Assembly: GCA_030762935.1 (NCBI GenBank)
Contig: CM060896.1
Location: 12,825,001-12,889,000, forward strand
Source: Hymenopus coronatus
Lineage: Eukaryota; Arthropoda; Insecta; Mantodea; Hymenopodidae
Reading direction: 5' to 3'
Length of the DNA: 64,000 bases
The notes beneath the pieces are model-generated. The model did no database searches. It was not told the origin of the DNA and was given only the letters and a program-made list of their open reading frames with translations. Below are positions 61,701-64,000 of this stretch, piece after piece. Numbering within the stretch: position 1 is the stretch's first letter; every line of letters begins with the position of its first letter. The translations under genes and the position numbers were made by a program.

Positions 61701-62821
61701 GAATAGTTTCTACAATAAGAAACTTGAATATGATTATACATCTTTTATAAATGTTAAATATGGTAATAAATCCTAAAATGTCTTTGAATGTAAAGTAAGG
61801 TGTTTGAAAAAAGGAATTTTATCAATGTTTTTTACAATTAATTTGCTTTTTACTTAATTCTTTAACATTCTTTTGCCATTGCAGAGTCCCATGAGAGGTA
61901 ATGATCATGATATTGCCTATAGTACCACTAAATGTTTATACAGTATATTGCATAGTAAGTAACATCTGTAAGTTATACTTATCAGGTCGAGCTTGCATAT
62001 TAGGAACACGAGATCTGATAAGTAATTTACAGTTCGTGGTTAGCAAATTACTTTTTTAAATACTTGAAAAAAAACTGTAAAAAACAATAATAAATAAAAA
62101 TTGCTTTTCAATGTTTTATTGAACATTAAAAGGAACGAATTGTCAATGTGAAGAAATGAAAGGCTACATCCAAATGATATGGACAAAGTCTTATACACTC
62201 TTTTGTTAATGAATTTTCCAATAGATTGTTTACTTGAAGTAGCATTTACTAATTGTACTGTAAGTATTGATTACCTCTCAAACTCTTACAGTGTTTGTTG
62301 GCATGACACTTAATAAATGAATTGTAAATTTAGCTTACATTACCAACTTACATATCAAGTATTACAATAAAGCTTGTATGTTACAGGTAATCGAACCATT
62401 CGGGCAGAATACCTTGGAGAGGCCGATAAAGATGGCACAGATAAAACCACCATCTGGAGCTAAGCTTATTCTCAGTGGATGGGGCAAGACTAACTTTTCT
62501 GAGGGACCTGTCAAGAAGCTGCAGTGTGTCAAGCTGCACCTTATTCCTCTCTGCGAATGCAAGAACATGTACAAGCATGGCCCTCACAAACCAACTTCCA
62601 ACATGTTGTGTGCAGGAGATGTTCGTGGCAGGAAGGACGTGGGCAACGGCGATGCTGGCAGTGGCCTTGCTACCACCGACAAGAAATACGTGGTGGGAAT
62701 CGTGTCCTGGTGGACCGGAGCGGGTAAACCGCGTAAGCCACCAGTGTTTACTGACGTCAGTGTCATTCGACCATGGGTAATATCCATTATAAGACCAAAA
62801 GCCACTACCAAAATTGCGTAG
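573..62821 (+). CDS. Secreted S1-family serine-protease homologue, 5 exons, probably inactive
   Basis: Join 573-618, 25175-25245, 32150-32244, 54685-54829, 62387-62821. All introns are GT-AG and phases match (1, 0, 2, 0), giving 263 residues. Residues 1-16 form a hydrophobic signal peptide. A short propeptide ends at Arg24 before the mature start IIGGNECC. His57 is His67 (TAAHC) and Asp102 is Asp114 (YDFDAALLK). The Ser195 region, normally GDSGGP, reads GNGDAGSGLA, so the nucleophile is Ala209. Asp203 matches the trypsin S1 Asp189. Cys52/Cys68, Cys31/Cys166 and Cys175 (or 177)/Cys194 fit standard disulfides, but Cys191 and Cys220 are both absent. Length and exon layout are normal for the family, and no stop or frameshift is seen, so loss of activity looks tolerated. 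Pseudoproteases of this type act as cofactors or venom/salivary components in arthropods; the role here is unknown. Confidence 0.9.
598..1255 (+). repeat. 95-bp tandem repeat copying exon 1 end and its splice donor
   Basis: About seven units of period 95. Each starts with the last 21 coding bases of exon 1 (TGCTCCTCGTG TGCTGCTTTG), followed by the GTAAGCT donor and about 70 bp of intron. Donors recur at 619, 714, 809, 904, 999, 1094 and 1189. Units differ at only a few positions (CACCACGTG/CATCACGTG, AAAGAG/AAAGTG), so the amplification is recent. The last unit is truncated at a DR1 copy. Confidence 0.95.
1256..2017 (-). repeat. Dispersed repeat DR1, nearly full copy
   Basis: The minus-orientation copy begins with ACTTTCTCTACACGTACTAT and ends with TAGAGAAAGTCATGTG plus AACACATCA. 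It has the same order of blocks as at least ten other copies here. No coding frame is present. Bases 2018-2514 hold no recognised feature. Confidence 0.8.
2515..3060 (+). repeat. Diverged DR1 copy
   Basis: Starts at the CATCAGATGTGTTACATTCA end motif. Recognisable internal blocks include AAGAATATCTCGGAAACGGT and ATAAATTGTGTG. It is strongly degenerate. Bases 3061-3436 hold no recognised feature. Confidence 0.55.
3437..4291 (+). repeat. DR1, full-length copy
   Basis: Runs from CTAATGTGTTCCATTCACAT to the terminal hairpin TACACTAAGTATATAGTACG followed by TGTAGAGAAATTAAAA. About 855 bp, and useful as a reference copy. A short CA-rich tract (ACAGACACACACATACC) sits at the internal site where other copies carry microsatellites. 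Confidence 0.85.
4292..5692 (+). repeat. Three more DR1 copies or fragments, head to tail
   Basis: 4292-4563 is a 5'-truncated piece. 4564-5421 is a second-subfamily copy, beginning ATCTGATGTGTTACACTCAC and ending GGTTAGAGAAAGTAAAA. 5425-5692 is a 3' fragment. The middle copy holds a (CA)n at about 5262-5285. All are in the same orientation and abut directly, like a decayed tandem array. Confidence 0.75.
5761..5988. mobile_element. Palindromic insertion, Penelope-like, with 12-bp target duplication
   Basis: A near-perfect inverted repeat spans 5758-5958. The arms are 99 bp, the loop is 3 nt (5857-5859), and I see one mismatch. A tail of about 30 bp follows (AACACGTCGCCAGGAAAGC...). TATTTATAAGTT flanks the unit at 5749-5760 and 5989-6000. 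The arm carries CTGAAGA, an 8-bp stem with loop ATGCA, then GAAAC: a hammerhead-like core with an extra C before the stem. Variable-length target duplications, inverted terminal repeats and a roughly 34-bp tail are features known for Penelope-like elements. No reverse transcriptase is present. Confidence 0.7.
6255..7165 (+). repeat. Left minisatellite, 53-bp then 72-bp units
   Basis: About nine 53-bp units (6261-6737) built on GAGTCCCTAGCGAGAGAGCA are followed by about six 72-bp units. The 53-bp form equals the 72-bp form minus about 19 bp around AGTGAGCATACATGGG. Open frames across the 72-bp part (multiples of 24 codons) are a by-product of the period. Confidence 0.93.
7170..7985 (+). repeat. 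Inner part of left inverted repeat
   Basis: T-rich segment homologous, in reverse complement, to 13640-14535. Shared landmarks include TTTTTGCAGTGTTT, GAATGTTTTTGTTTTGAGTG and TTTTCCACTAATTTCGTGAC. The order is the same in both arms. Confidence 0.8.
7986..10075. other. Interior of the Polinton-like unit, unassigned
   Basis: No recognised gene. 7986-8900 is T-rich with recurring TTTTA/CATTTT words. 9160-9300 has repeated TAATTACG words. Near 9070 are CCTAACC-type words, too few to be telomeric. A 100-codon frame at 9605-9907 (+) has no match I recognise. Confidence 0.4.
10076..11288 (-). mobile_element. Mariner element, inactivated
   Basis: 1213 bp between inverted repeats that start ACGAGGGTGGTCTGAAAAGT at both ends. 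Size and termini are typical of mariner. The transposase is on the minus strand. The element interrupts the polymerase gene exactly at the codons after VIQFRQS, so it inserted later. The flanking TA duplication is not clean. Confidence 0.9.
10110..11145 (-). pseudogene. Mariner transposase, broken
   Basis: The N-terminal frame (11145-10810, 111 residues) holds the paired helix-turn-helix region, including SVSTVKKWSADFKRDRESV and GRPKIVTKPEIIEKVHG. It stops at a TAA after ALGISK. Further on, the DETWIHHYTPESK motif is visible with its Glu codon turned into TAA. The WDAK motif is followed by TGA, and the remaining catalytic motifs are HQDNAPAH and YSPDLAPSDF. The three Asp residues of the DD34D triad are therefore still legible, but stops and frameshifts make the gene dead. 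Confidence 0.88.
12332..12388 (+). mobile_element. SINE-B, 3' end only, with 13-bp target duplication
   Basis: The fragment ends in AAAGCGGGCGTTAAATACTA plus an A-rich tail, the same 3' end as 35479-35722 and 21805-21985. ATATACGTTTTGC occurs at both 12319-12331 and 12389-12401. This marks a 5'-truncated retroposition into the dead polymerase. Confidence 0.85.
12595..12832 (-). mobile_element. SINE-A, tRNA head truncated
   Basis: Minus-orientation copy of the family seen whole at 31325-31615. It contains CCGGCGG...TTTTTTTCGGGTGTAAAAATCC and AAATTAAGCGGTCTTTCACG. It loses homology within the tRNA-like head (GAACTCGCAACCTTA). It interrupts the polymerase pseudogene. Confidence 0.85.
13640..14535 (-). 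repeat. Inner part of right inverted repeat
   Basis: Reverse-complement homologue of 7170-7985, with the same order of landmarks (CACGAAATTAGTGGAAAAAA, CACTCAAAACAAAAACATTC). The polymerase N-terminus ends only about 30 bp away. Confidence 0.8.
14536..19430 (-). repeat. Right minisatellite, about 68 units of 70-72 bp
   Basis: Same family as the array at 6255-7165, inverted. Units contain CTCTCTCGCTAGGGACTCCC and ATCCCTAGCCCTG. The proximal part (to about 16450) is strictly 72 bp and yields open frames of more than 600 codons on both strands. The distal part mixes 70-72 bp units, with variants such as CCCTCTTCCATGAATCTCTA. Higher-order patterns recur, for example the roughly 142-bp alternation at 16800-17330. 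Confidence 0.95.
19431..19670. repeat. Terminal inverted repeat at right end of the unit
   Basis: GAGCTGGCGCAGAGGCAAAT at about 19441 recurs inverted near 19640-19660, with decayed minisatellite units between. The outer copy, read inward, resembles the left end at 6195-6250 (GAGAGAGCTGG). 19671-19794 holds nothing recognised. Confidence 0.7.
19795..20330 (-). repeat. DR1 fragment
   Basis: Recognised by AAATTTCACTGGAAATAATA, GAGACCCCCT, CATAACTCAAAAACAAAAAG and TGACTATTTAG. Both ends are eroded. 20331-21800 is AT-rich with no gene or clear repeat, except a DR1-like word at about 21125 (TGGAACACATCAGATG). Confidence 0.7.
21805..21985 (+). mobile_element. SINE-B, 5'-truncated
   Basis: Shares GACAAAGCGGCGCAGGGGC, TTCTCCGG, CTCCATCTTCATT and the end AAGCGGGCGTTAAACGCTAT with 35479-35722. 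The tRNA-like head is mostly missing. Confidence 0.8.
22441..22705 (+). mobile_element. SINE-A, old copy
   Basis: The tRNA-like head TCCGTGGTTTAAGGGTAAC and GGGAGTTTAAATC-type B box are followed by the body (CTTCGGGCGTAAAAATTC, GAGCAAAATTGAGCGGTCTT). It is more diverged than the 31325 copy. Confidence 0.8.
22783..23997 (+). repeat. 22-bp satellite, about 55 units
   Basis: The unit reads CTTCTCTATACA then CTATATACAC, with CACT/CATT and ATACAC/ATATAC variants. No stop codon falls in any forward frame, so long open frames appear. The unit resembles the terminal hairpin of DR1 (ACCTTCTCTATACACTATG), and the array lies right at the end of a DR1 copy. Confidence 0.95.
24005..24835 (-). repeat. DR1, nearly full copy
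   Basis: Begins at AGAGAAGGTGTTGCCC beside the 22-bp satellite and ends with GAGATGTAGAGAAAGTTATG plus AACACATCA. Block order matches 1256-2017. 24836-25174 (to exon 2) holds nothing recognised. Confidence 0.85.
25175..25245 (+). CDS. Exon 2: propeptide and mature N-terminus
   Basis: Acceptor TTGCATTTCAG, donor CCAG|GTACATG. Encodes the propeptide ending in Arg24 and the mature start IIGGNECCIQIFPFQ (residues 16-39). The R|IIGG junction is the standard trypsin-like activation site. The Cys after IIGGNE is the position of chymotrypsin-numbering Cys22. Confidence 0.9.
25499..28218. other. 2.7-kb unassigned, more GC-rich block
   Basis: Base composition differs from its surroundings. I recognise no gene on either strand; the longest frames (about 80-130 codons) look random. 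ACAACAA occurs at 25499-25505 and 28212-28218, a possible target duplication. An imperfect internal duplication of about 105 bp lies near 26790-26985 (CAGTC.GTTA.GACGATGAG). 25246-25498 contains a DR1 end motif at about 25455. Confidence 0.35.
28738..29562 (-). repeat. DR1, full-length copy
   Basis: Begins TTTACTTTCTCTATACGCAC, ends GAGATGTAGAGAAAGTGATG. The internal GT-rich tract at about 28855-28900 (GTGTGTGTCC...) is at the same relative site as the CA tracts of other copies. Upstream 28219-28737 and downstream 29563-30064 show no gene. Confidence 0.85.
30065..31320 (-). repeat. Two DR1 copies, one truncated
   Basis: 30065-30460 begins TTTACTTTCTCTGCCAGGTA but lacks the GT-rich part. 30518-31320 begins TTTACTTTTCTTAACACG and is nearly complete. 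Same orientation, head to tail. Confidence 0.7.
31325..31615 (-). mobile_element. SINE-A, full length with tRNA-derived head
   Basis: Read on the minus strand: head TCCGTGGTGTAACGGTTACC with A box TGGTGTAACGG, a GGTTCAAACCC B box, then a 200-bp body (CGGGTGTAAAAATCCTTAGC, GCGATCTTTCACGCCC) ending ATAAATAACACGCCAT. It is not a tRNA gene: the cloverleaf runs straight into the SINE body. 31616-32149 has no gene but a DR1 end motif at about 31795. Confidence 0.9.
32150..32244 (+). CDS. Exon 3: catalytic histidine
   Basis: Acceptor TGATTTTTCCCAG, donor GAAAA|GTGAGT. Encodes residues 40-70 plus two bases of Asn71, including GCGATIIHENWALTAAHC with the Cys42-Cys58 pair and His57. Confidence 0.92.
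32285..32700 (+). pseudogene. LINE reverse-transcriptase fragment
   Basis: Encodes EEYPETWKTATIQAFYKGKG and SSPRNYGHLAAL, the PIYKGKG...P.NYRPISLL block before the RT palm in non-LTR retrotransposons. Same family as 34250-34600 (about 40 aligned residues) and same orientation. Truncated at both ends. Confidence 0.8.
32914..33245. mobile_element. Second palindromic Penelope-like insertion, 10-bp target duplication
   Basis: Arms begin ATAGAAAACAAAACCGGGCC on the left and its complement at about 33210. Arms are about 135-150 bp around a short centre near 33065. A roughly 35-bp tail (AATTCTAACACTGGCCGTG AAAGCC) follows and is homologous to the tail of 5761-5988. AATGTTCTCC flanks at 32904-32913 and 33246-33255. 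The right arm carries TTGAAGAT, a 6-bp stem GCTTGC/GCAGGC, then GAAACGTCTGGGG. Confidence 0.7.
33405..36360 (+). mobile_element. LINE remnant: endonuclease, RT and C-terminal pieces
   Basis: 33415-33705 has an exonuclease-endonuclease-phosphatase piece (KLIIMGDLNVRIGQEN, later CSVIDYILC). 34300-34600 has WKAAIIQPLYKGKGNYIRPR and DISLLSIFGR. About 35060 has the RT catalytic box as YADDLAILL. 35280-35470 and 35750-35890 give a C-terminal region ending near RYWLNN. About 36200 gives a Cys pair (CLLCGDQ). Many stops and frameshifts. A SINE-B sits inside at 35479. 33300-33375 is a short DR1 fragment. I do not assign a clade. Confidence 0.8.
35479..35722 (+). mobile_element. SINE-B, full length with tRNA-derived head
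   Basis: GCCGCGCCGTGGCCTAGTGG with A box TGGCCTAGTGG and B box GGTTCGATCCC heads a body containing ACAAAGCGGCGCAGGGGCGG, ending AAGACGGGCGTTAAACACTA TC plus an A run. It lies in the LINE remnant. Two truncated relatives are at 12332 and 21805. Confidence 0.88.
36790..38880 (-). mobile_element. Jockey-like LINE, internally deleted
   Basis: GC-rich minus-strand region: 5' UTR and ORF1 at the high-coordinate end, then at 36790-37400 sequence that looks like a LINE 3' end (TTTATTCGAAATGTGGCC; CCCCCAGCCGAAGTGCAATG). No RT-bearing ORF2 is found between them. The deletion is inferred. 36361-36789 holds nothing recognised. Confidence 0.55.
37620..38679 (-). pseudogene. LINE ORF1 (Gag-like, zinc knuckles), frameshifted
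   Basis: Starts MAKKRLRRVAAAK at 38679, with an Ala/Pro-rich N-terminus. Then RFSAVVRGVPRDLSTRHLLP, typical of the domain preceding Gag-like zinc knuckles. In the next frame comes CRRCCAFGHAAEVC followed by PPRYHYCGTNTNITEC, two CCHC-type knuckles, the second with a Cys replaced by Tyr. A Gln-rich tail follows at 37835-37620. At least two frame changes are needed, so it is inactive. ORF1 proteins bind LINE RNA. Confidence 0.78.
38770..41425 (+). repeat. 94-bp tandem array with old edges and a young core
   Basis: The core unit has ACAAAGCATTTGTTTACTGG, GTCATTATTATACGCGTTGT, TAAGAATGGCAGACAC and GTAGCAATCCAAGGAACTTC. Spacing is 94 bp. Several units carry an extra 15-bp CTTCCTAAAACACAA. 39600-41400 is highly uniform; 38770-39600 is a decayed version with longer units. 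Relatives recur at 47190-47830 and 48602-49250. 41426-41844 has no gene. Confidence 0.93.
41845..42330 (+). pseudogene. Arthropod repetitive GDQDK-type Cys-rich protein, broken
   Basis: After a frame change the + strand reads KSQKSKIISVVRMAYDGFLG, then CHVGDQDKSFEPHMYCNSCC. This is the conserved core of a protein repeated many times in arthropod genomes (Cys pairs around GDQDK.W.PH..C..C). FGVSRVW, the DHVT segment and NGHLPV follow, with stops. It joins a mariner piece at about 42330. Function is unknown; the family behaves like mobile or repeat-borne DNA. Confidence 0.6.
42335..43010 (+). pseudogene. Mariner transposase, broken
   Basis: Reads VCARWVPRLLTPNQKLQRK, IIMDETWIHHYGPESKSPYK, KAMASVFWDAH then TGA, IDYLEKGKSIIGDYYASL and FHHDNAPVHRS. 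The third catalytic motif (normally YSPDLAPSDFF) is deleted: YSP runs straight into a PNLK-like sequence. The helix-turn-helix part is absent and terminal repeats are not found. Confidence 0.85.
43100..46600 (-). pseudogene. Second GDQDK-type gene, blown up by an internal minisatellite
   Basis: From 46600 the minus strand encodes YFGMPVGDQDSYWEPHVACG, CCRPTLESWYREENRKLKF and VTDLSHHKR. It then enters about 50 copies of a 21-residue unit (63 bp). After the array it resumes with SEWEDASESNTEIDHEDDF, a stop, and (past the stop) ATPHYSTQNELNDLIKDLQ, which is the family's normal C-terminal block. One unit, for example LPLSLGLSPHGEELPVP, aligns with the family's own LPSA.RPVPH..ELPVP segment, so the satellite comes from the gene's coding sequence. 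The array part is open for 1075 codons but is not evidence of a live gene. Confidence 0.7.
43263..46402 (-). repeat. 63-bp minisatellite, about 50 units
   Basis: The unit on the + strand contains GGAAGCTCCCCACCGTGTGG, ACTCAGCCCAAGAGATAATG and GCAACAACATTACACCAGGC. Most units are exactly 63 bp; two are 60 bp (one CAA triplet lost). Variation is confined to a few sites (TCC/TCT, GCA/GTA, AGC/GGC), implying recent homogenisation and frame preservation. Confidence 0.96.
46903..47136 (-). pseudogene. Transposase helix-turn-helix fragment
   Basis: Encodes RFQHSPKISTQLCASETSFS and RTSARRFIKTAEVKVFIPIS, which resembles the STRRLA.E.G.SRTSVRRIL block of Tc1/mariner-superfamily transposases in arthropods. 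No catalytic part lies nearby. 46601-46902 holds nothing recognised. Confidence 0.5.
47190..47830 (+). repeat. 106-bp tandem array, relative of the 94-bp family
   Basis: About four uniform units of 106 bp (AGAATATTCAGAACTGAGGA, CACAAAGCGTTTGTTTTTCT, CTAAGAATGGCAGACACCTG) plus decayed units at both sides. Confidence 0.88.
47842..48601 (+). repeat. DR1, nearly full copy
   Basis: Begins TATGTATTTCATTCACATGA and ends CTATACACTATGTACATAGT plus ACGTGTAGAGACAGTAAAA. The segment between the CA tract and the end is deleted (CACACACTTTCTC join). It splits the 94/106-bp repeat family. Confidence 0.82.
48602..49250 (+). repeat. Decayed 94-bp-family units with a 160-bp duplication
   Basis: 48607-48765 and 48766-48925 are near-identical (CATCATTGCTCTGAATGTGC, CAATGGGCCCATCGCCATTA). 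Single decayed units follow to 49250. Confidence 0.8.
49251..50535. other. Intronic sequence, nothing recognised
   Basis: Mixed-composition unique sequence. No exon-like frame with splice sites fits the protease, and no terminal repeats are seen. Confidence 0.4.
50538..51995 (+). mobile_element. Tc1/mariner-superfamily DD41D transposon, nearly intact
   Basis: 1458 bp, TACAGG...CCTGTA, flanked by TA at 50536-50537 and 51996-51997. Terminal inverted repeats are about 160 bp with roughly ten mismatches by eye. The transposase has a single stop in its core. Confidence 0.92.
50621..51826 (+). pseudogene. DD41D transposase with one premature stop
   Basis: Contains ARRLYQERYPQRQCPDRKTF (N-terminal helix-turn-helix), TTVWRLLNEYQLYPYHLQRV, FTDEAQFTRDGI (Asp 1), HDGAPSHFS (Asp 2) and SPDPNPLDFYLWG (Asp 3), ending GGGHFEHLL. 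Asp 2 and Asp 3 are 41 residues apart. The only stop in the catalytic core is TGA at about 51278-51280, where the family has Trp (HNQHVW.QENPR). The true start is unclear; the first 40 codons look non-homologous, and homology begins near SEEGYIQ. Confidence 0.88.
52022..53690 (+). repeat. DR1, full copy split by a transposon
   Basis: Starts ATCTGATGTGTTACATTCAC, is interrupted at 52156-52903, resumes TTATAAGTAGGAAGAAAATA and ends GTACGTATAGAGAAAGTAAA. Belongs to the same subfamily as 4564-5421, which gives the empty site (CTTAGTTCCTTATAAG). Confidence 0.88.
52156..52903. mobile_element. 748-bp non-autonomous TIR element, 8-bp target duplication
   Basis: TTAGTTTC lies at 52148-52155 and 52904-52911. 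The element starts GGTAATTATAGAGAACTTGG and ends with the inverse of GGTAATTATTTACAAGTTGG. The TIR is imperfect beyond the first 9 bp, over about 27 bp. No coding frame. An 8-bp duplication fits hAT, P or Merlin types; the GG start does not settle it. Confidence 0.85.
53691..54559 (+). repeat. DR1, full copy
   Basis: Directly abuts the previous copy at GAAAGTAAAAATCTGATGTG. Ends CATAGTACGTGTAGAGAAAG. 54560-54684 leads into exon 4 with no other feature. Confidence 0.88.
54685..54829 (+). CDS. Exon 4: catalytic aspartate
   Basis: Acceptor GATGTTTTGCTCAG, donor CTTAAG|GTACGT. Encodes the end of Asn71 to Lys119, including IIIHPTYDSKTYDFDAALLK, where Asp114 is chymotrypsin Asp102. Only about 100 bp separate it from DR1 copies on each side. 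Confidence 0.92.
54936..56008 (+). repeat. DR1 copy with long (CA)n, plus a 3' fragment
   Basis: The full copy runs 54936-55854, and a fragment runs 55855-56008 (GTCAAGTCCACGATAAAAG ... GTACGTGTAGAGAAAGTAAA). The (CA)n at 55651-55710 lies at the same internal site as the CA tracts at 5262 and 53505. Confidence 0.85.
56010..56819 (+). repeat. TATG microsatellite
   Basis: (TATG)n, degenerate with TGTG to about 56380, then almost pure for about 430 bp. It gives long open frames on both strands that are not genes. It lies between DR1 pieces of opposite orientation. Confidence 0.97.
56864..57030 (-). repeat. DR1 fragment
   Basis: AACAGCATAACTCAAAACCG, CATCACGAAGATTTTC and CAAACTACCCTTTCCAT match the internal part of DR1. 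57031-57847 holds no recognised gene. Confidence 0.75.
57848..59808 (-). pseudogene. Second DD41D-family transposase, split and broken
   Basis: Starts MERYPNAEMTDMVLALGRA at 59808, shifts frame, then YEERYPNRRIPYYATFTAIE, RLRESGSFRP and ILFTDEVKLTRDG, followed by NPRIPIERRHQRRFEINIWG to about 59245. A foreign stretch lies at about 58340-59240, including an AAT-repeat (58868-58918). The gene resumes at DMLPDMLESVPLSIR, MYQHDGAPPYISLQVREHLD and SPDLSPLDFFLWDHLKSLMY, ending RQFEHLL at 57850. Several stops. Same family as 50538-51995 but much older. Terminal repeats are not identified. Confidence 0.82.
60358..60580 (+). mobile_element. SINE-A, diverged
   Basis: The head is recognisable (CAGTGGTCTAGGAGTGATAT; CTCTGGTTCCCAACG), and the body has GTAAAAATCCTTAACATGGC and GAGCAAAATTAAGCGGTCTT. 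The segment between head and body is deleted. 59809-60357 shows no gene. Confidence 0.78.
60581..61455. other. AT-rich intron 4 sequence, nothing recognised
   Basis: No exon, element end or repeat is supported here. Confidence 0.4.
61456..61666 (+). repeat. 41-bp tandem repeat, five units
   Basis: The unit contains TAACTATGTTTAGCTAAGGA, TGATGCTAAACGCGGATAA. Each unit holds an inverted pair GTTTAGC/GCTAAAC around a 10-nt loop. The first unit differs by one base. 61667-62386 has no other feature except the exon 5 acceptor. Confidence 0.95.
62387..62821 (+). CDS. Exon 5: C-terminal domain with degenerate active site
   Basis: Acceptor CTTGTATGTTACAG. Encodes residues 120-263 plus stop TAG, with landmarks LILSGWGKTNFSEG, KKLQCVKL (Cys157), SNMLCAGDVRGRKD and the nucleophile site NGDAGSGLA. 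Ser195 is Ala209 (GCT at 62654-62656), Cys191 is Gly, and the Cys220 region reads VSWWTGAGKPRK without Cys. An extended basic tail, RPKATTKIA, ends the protein. Confidence 0.93.
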   Translation, partial: VIEPFGQNTLERPIKMAQIKPPSGAKLILSGWGKTNFSEGPVKKLQCVKLHLIPLCECKNMYKHGPHKPTSNMLCAGDVRGRKDVGNGDAGSGLATTDKKYVVGIVSWWTGAGKPRKPPVFTDVSVIRPWVISIIRPKATTKIA

Positions 62822-62931
62822 AGGATTATCATTGTCTAAAGAAGTAGGTGGCGATGTAAAACCATCAAAGTCTCCACTTACTGAGCAGAATTTTACCGCA
62901 ACACTAAATGTTACGCTAAATGTACATGAGC

Positions 62932-62937
62932 AATAAA
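62932..62937 (+). terminator. Poly(A) signal AATAAA
   Basis: AATAAA lies 111 bp after the stop codon of the protease homologue, a normal 3' UTR length. Confidence 0.65.
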
Positions 62938-63462
62938 TATCTACATGAGTCTCTACAAATGCATTTAATATGAAACCTAAACCATGTGTATGCACTAATA
63001 TGACATTGTTGCAAAATAATAGAGGTTGATAATTAACTGATAACTAATCCTTATTGATAGGACTCCGCACTAAAATAGAATTACTAGTAGCAAATGACTG
63101 ATATGAAATCCTTATGACATTACCTTGTTTCTTAAGATGGAAGTTGTAGCAATTAATGCCTTGAATTAGACATTTACATTACCAATAATCCTGCTTATAG
63201 GTTGCGCCAAATTCGCTAGGTTAATGAAACAAGCCACTATGGCAAGAAACTTGAAATGCGTGAGATTATCGTTATTCCAATTGCTTCACCCCAGATCCAC
63301 ACACACACACACACACATGTAGCGGGTCATCGAGAAGTCGCTCCGCACCTCTTGTGTAACCTAGATCCCCCCTAGAGTCGGGAATTCTGGTGGCAGCACT
63401 GGCTGGCGCGAGCGTATGGTGAAAACGTTTCGTGGCTAAGAAAACTGCTAGGTTCACTATAT
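62938..63462. other. 3' flank
   Basis: No gene. A short (CA)n lies at about 63299-63316. Confidence 0.4.
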
Positions 63463-64000
63463 TCATGCATGAAAAGTAATGTAAAAAAATAATATGAAAC
63501 TAACCTGTTTAAATATGTTGAAAAGTTTACCATCTTCTTGAAGAAACAAATTCACTCGTTTTAATTTATTTTCGAACACTGTAATTAATATTTCCTTTGT
63601 TACAGATGTTATGTAATCTTCTATTGCCGTTTTCAGCTCATCGATTGTTTTTGGATTGTCCATATAGATCGAAGCTATAGCGGCTCCCCAAAGAAAACAA
63701 TCCGGAAATGTAGGATCGGGAGACCGCTGAGTCCACAGACCTTTAGAAATTAGTCTTTCCCCCAAAAATCCCATTGATAATGCCATGGATTTTTGTGATG
63801 TATGAGCAGTGGCGTTATCTTGTTGGAAAAAATGCACCATTCACTTCATCTGTATTTAGCTGTGAAATAAATAGAAAAAAATATATCCGAGCAATAAACA
63901 TCTGAATTAATTGAGTTATGGAAAGAATTGGCCCAATAATTCGAGAGCGAGAGATCGCACACCATACACCAATTTTCTCTGAATGAAAAGGGGTTTCCTG
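63463..64000 (-). pseudogene. Tc1/mariner-superfamily transposase, runs off the window
   Basis: The minus strand from the right edge reads ETPFHSEKIGVWCAISRSRI IGPI. After a gap and frame change comes ISQLNTDEVNG, then FFQQDNATAHTSQKSM, GERLISKGLW and SPDPTFPDCFLWGAAIASIY, ending near 63463. Asp of QQDNA and Asp of PDCF are 38 residues apart. A different family from the DD41D elements here. The N-terminal part lies outside. Confidence 0.8.

Overview
The window looks like arthropod nuclear DNA. It is AT-rich, and it carries mariner/Tc1-type transposases, tRNA-derived SINEs, LINE fragments and a multi-exon chymotrypsin-fold gene with GT-AG introns. I cannot name the species.

One host gene spans almost the whole window on the + strand. 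Five coding exons (573-618, 25175-25245, 32150-32244, 54685-54829, 62387-62821) join in frame into a 263-residue secreted S1-family protein. A TATA box lies at 496-502 and a poly(A) signal at 62932-62937. His57 and Asp102 are present. The catalytic Ser is Ala209, and the Cys191-Cys220 disulfide pair is gone, so I read it as a serine-protease homologue (pseudoprotease). Its 792 coding bases sit in about 62 kb.

Nearly everything else is intronic repeat. Intron 1 holds a 95-bp tandem repeat that copies the exon 1 end and its splice donor seven times. It also holds copies of a roughly 850-bp dispersed repeat (called DR1 here) and a palindromic Penelope-like insertion. A 13.5-kb structure follows (6195-19670), bounded by long inverted repeats that contain 53/72-bp minisatellites. 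It encloses a broken family-B DNA polymerase (Polinton/Maverick-like) that is itself hit by a mariner and two SINEs. The intron ends with a 22-bp satellite beside a DR1 copy.

Intron 2 has a 2.7-kb block I cannot assign, more DR1 and a full-length SINE. Intron 3 has two LINE remnants, a second Penelope-like palindrome, a Jockey-like ORF1, a 94-bp array, two opposed copies of an arthropod repetitive gene (one with a 63-bp intragenic minisatellite of about 50 units), a mariner, a nearly intact DD41D transposon, and a 748-bp TIR element with an 8-bp target duplication inside DR1. Intron 4 has DR1, a TATG microsatellite of about 0.8 kb, a broken DD41D element, a SINE and a 41-bp array. A partial transposase runs off the right edge.

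The strongest candidates for something new are the Polinton-like unit with minisatellite inverted repeats, the two palindromic insertions with a shared hammerhead-like core, and the protease gene with its degenerate active site and multiplied splice donor.
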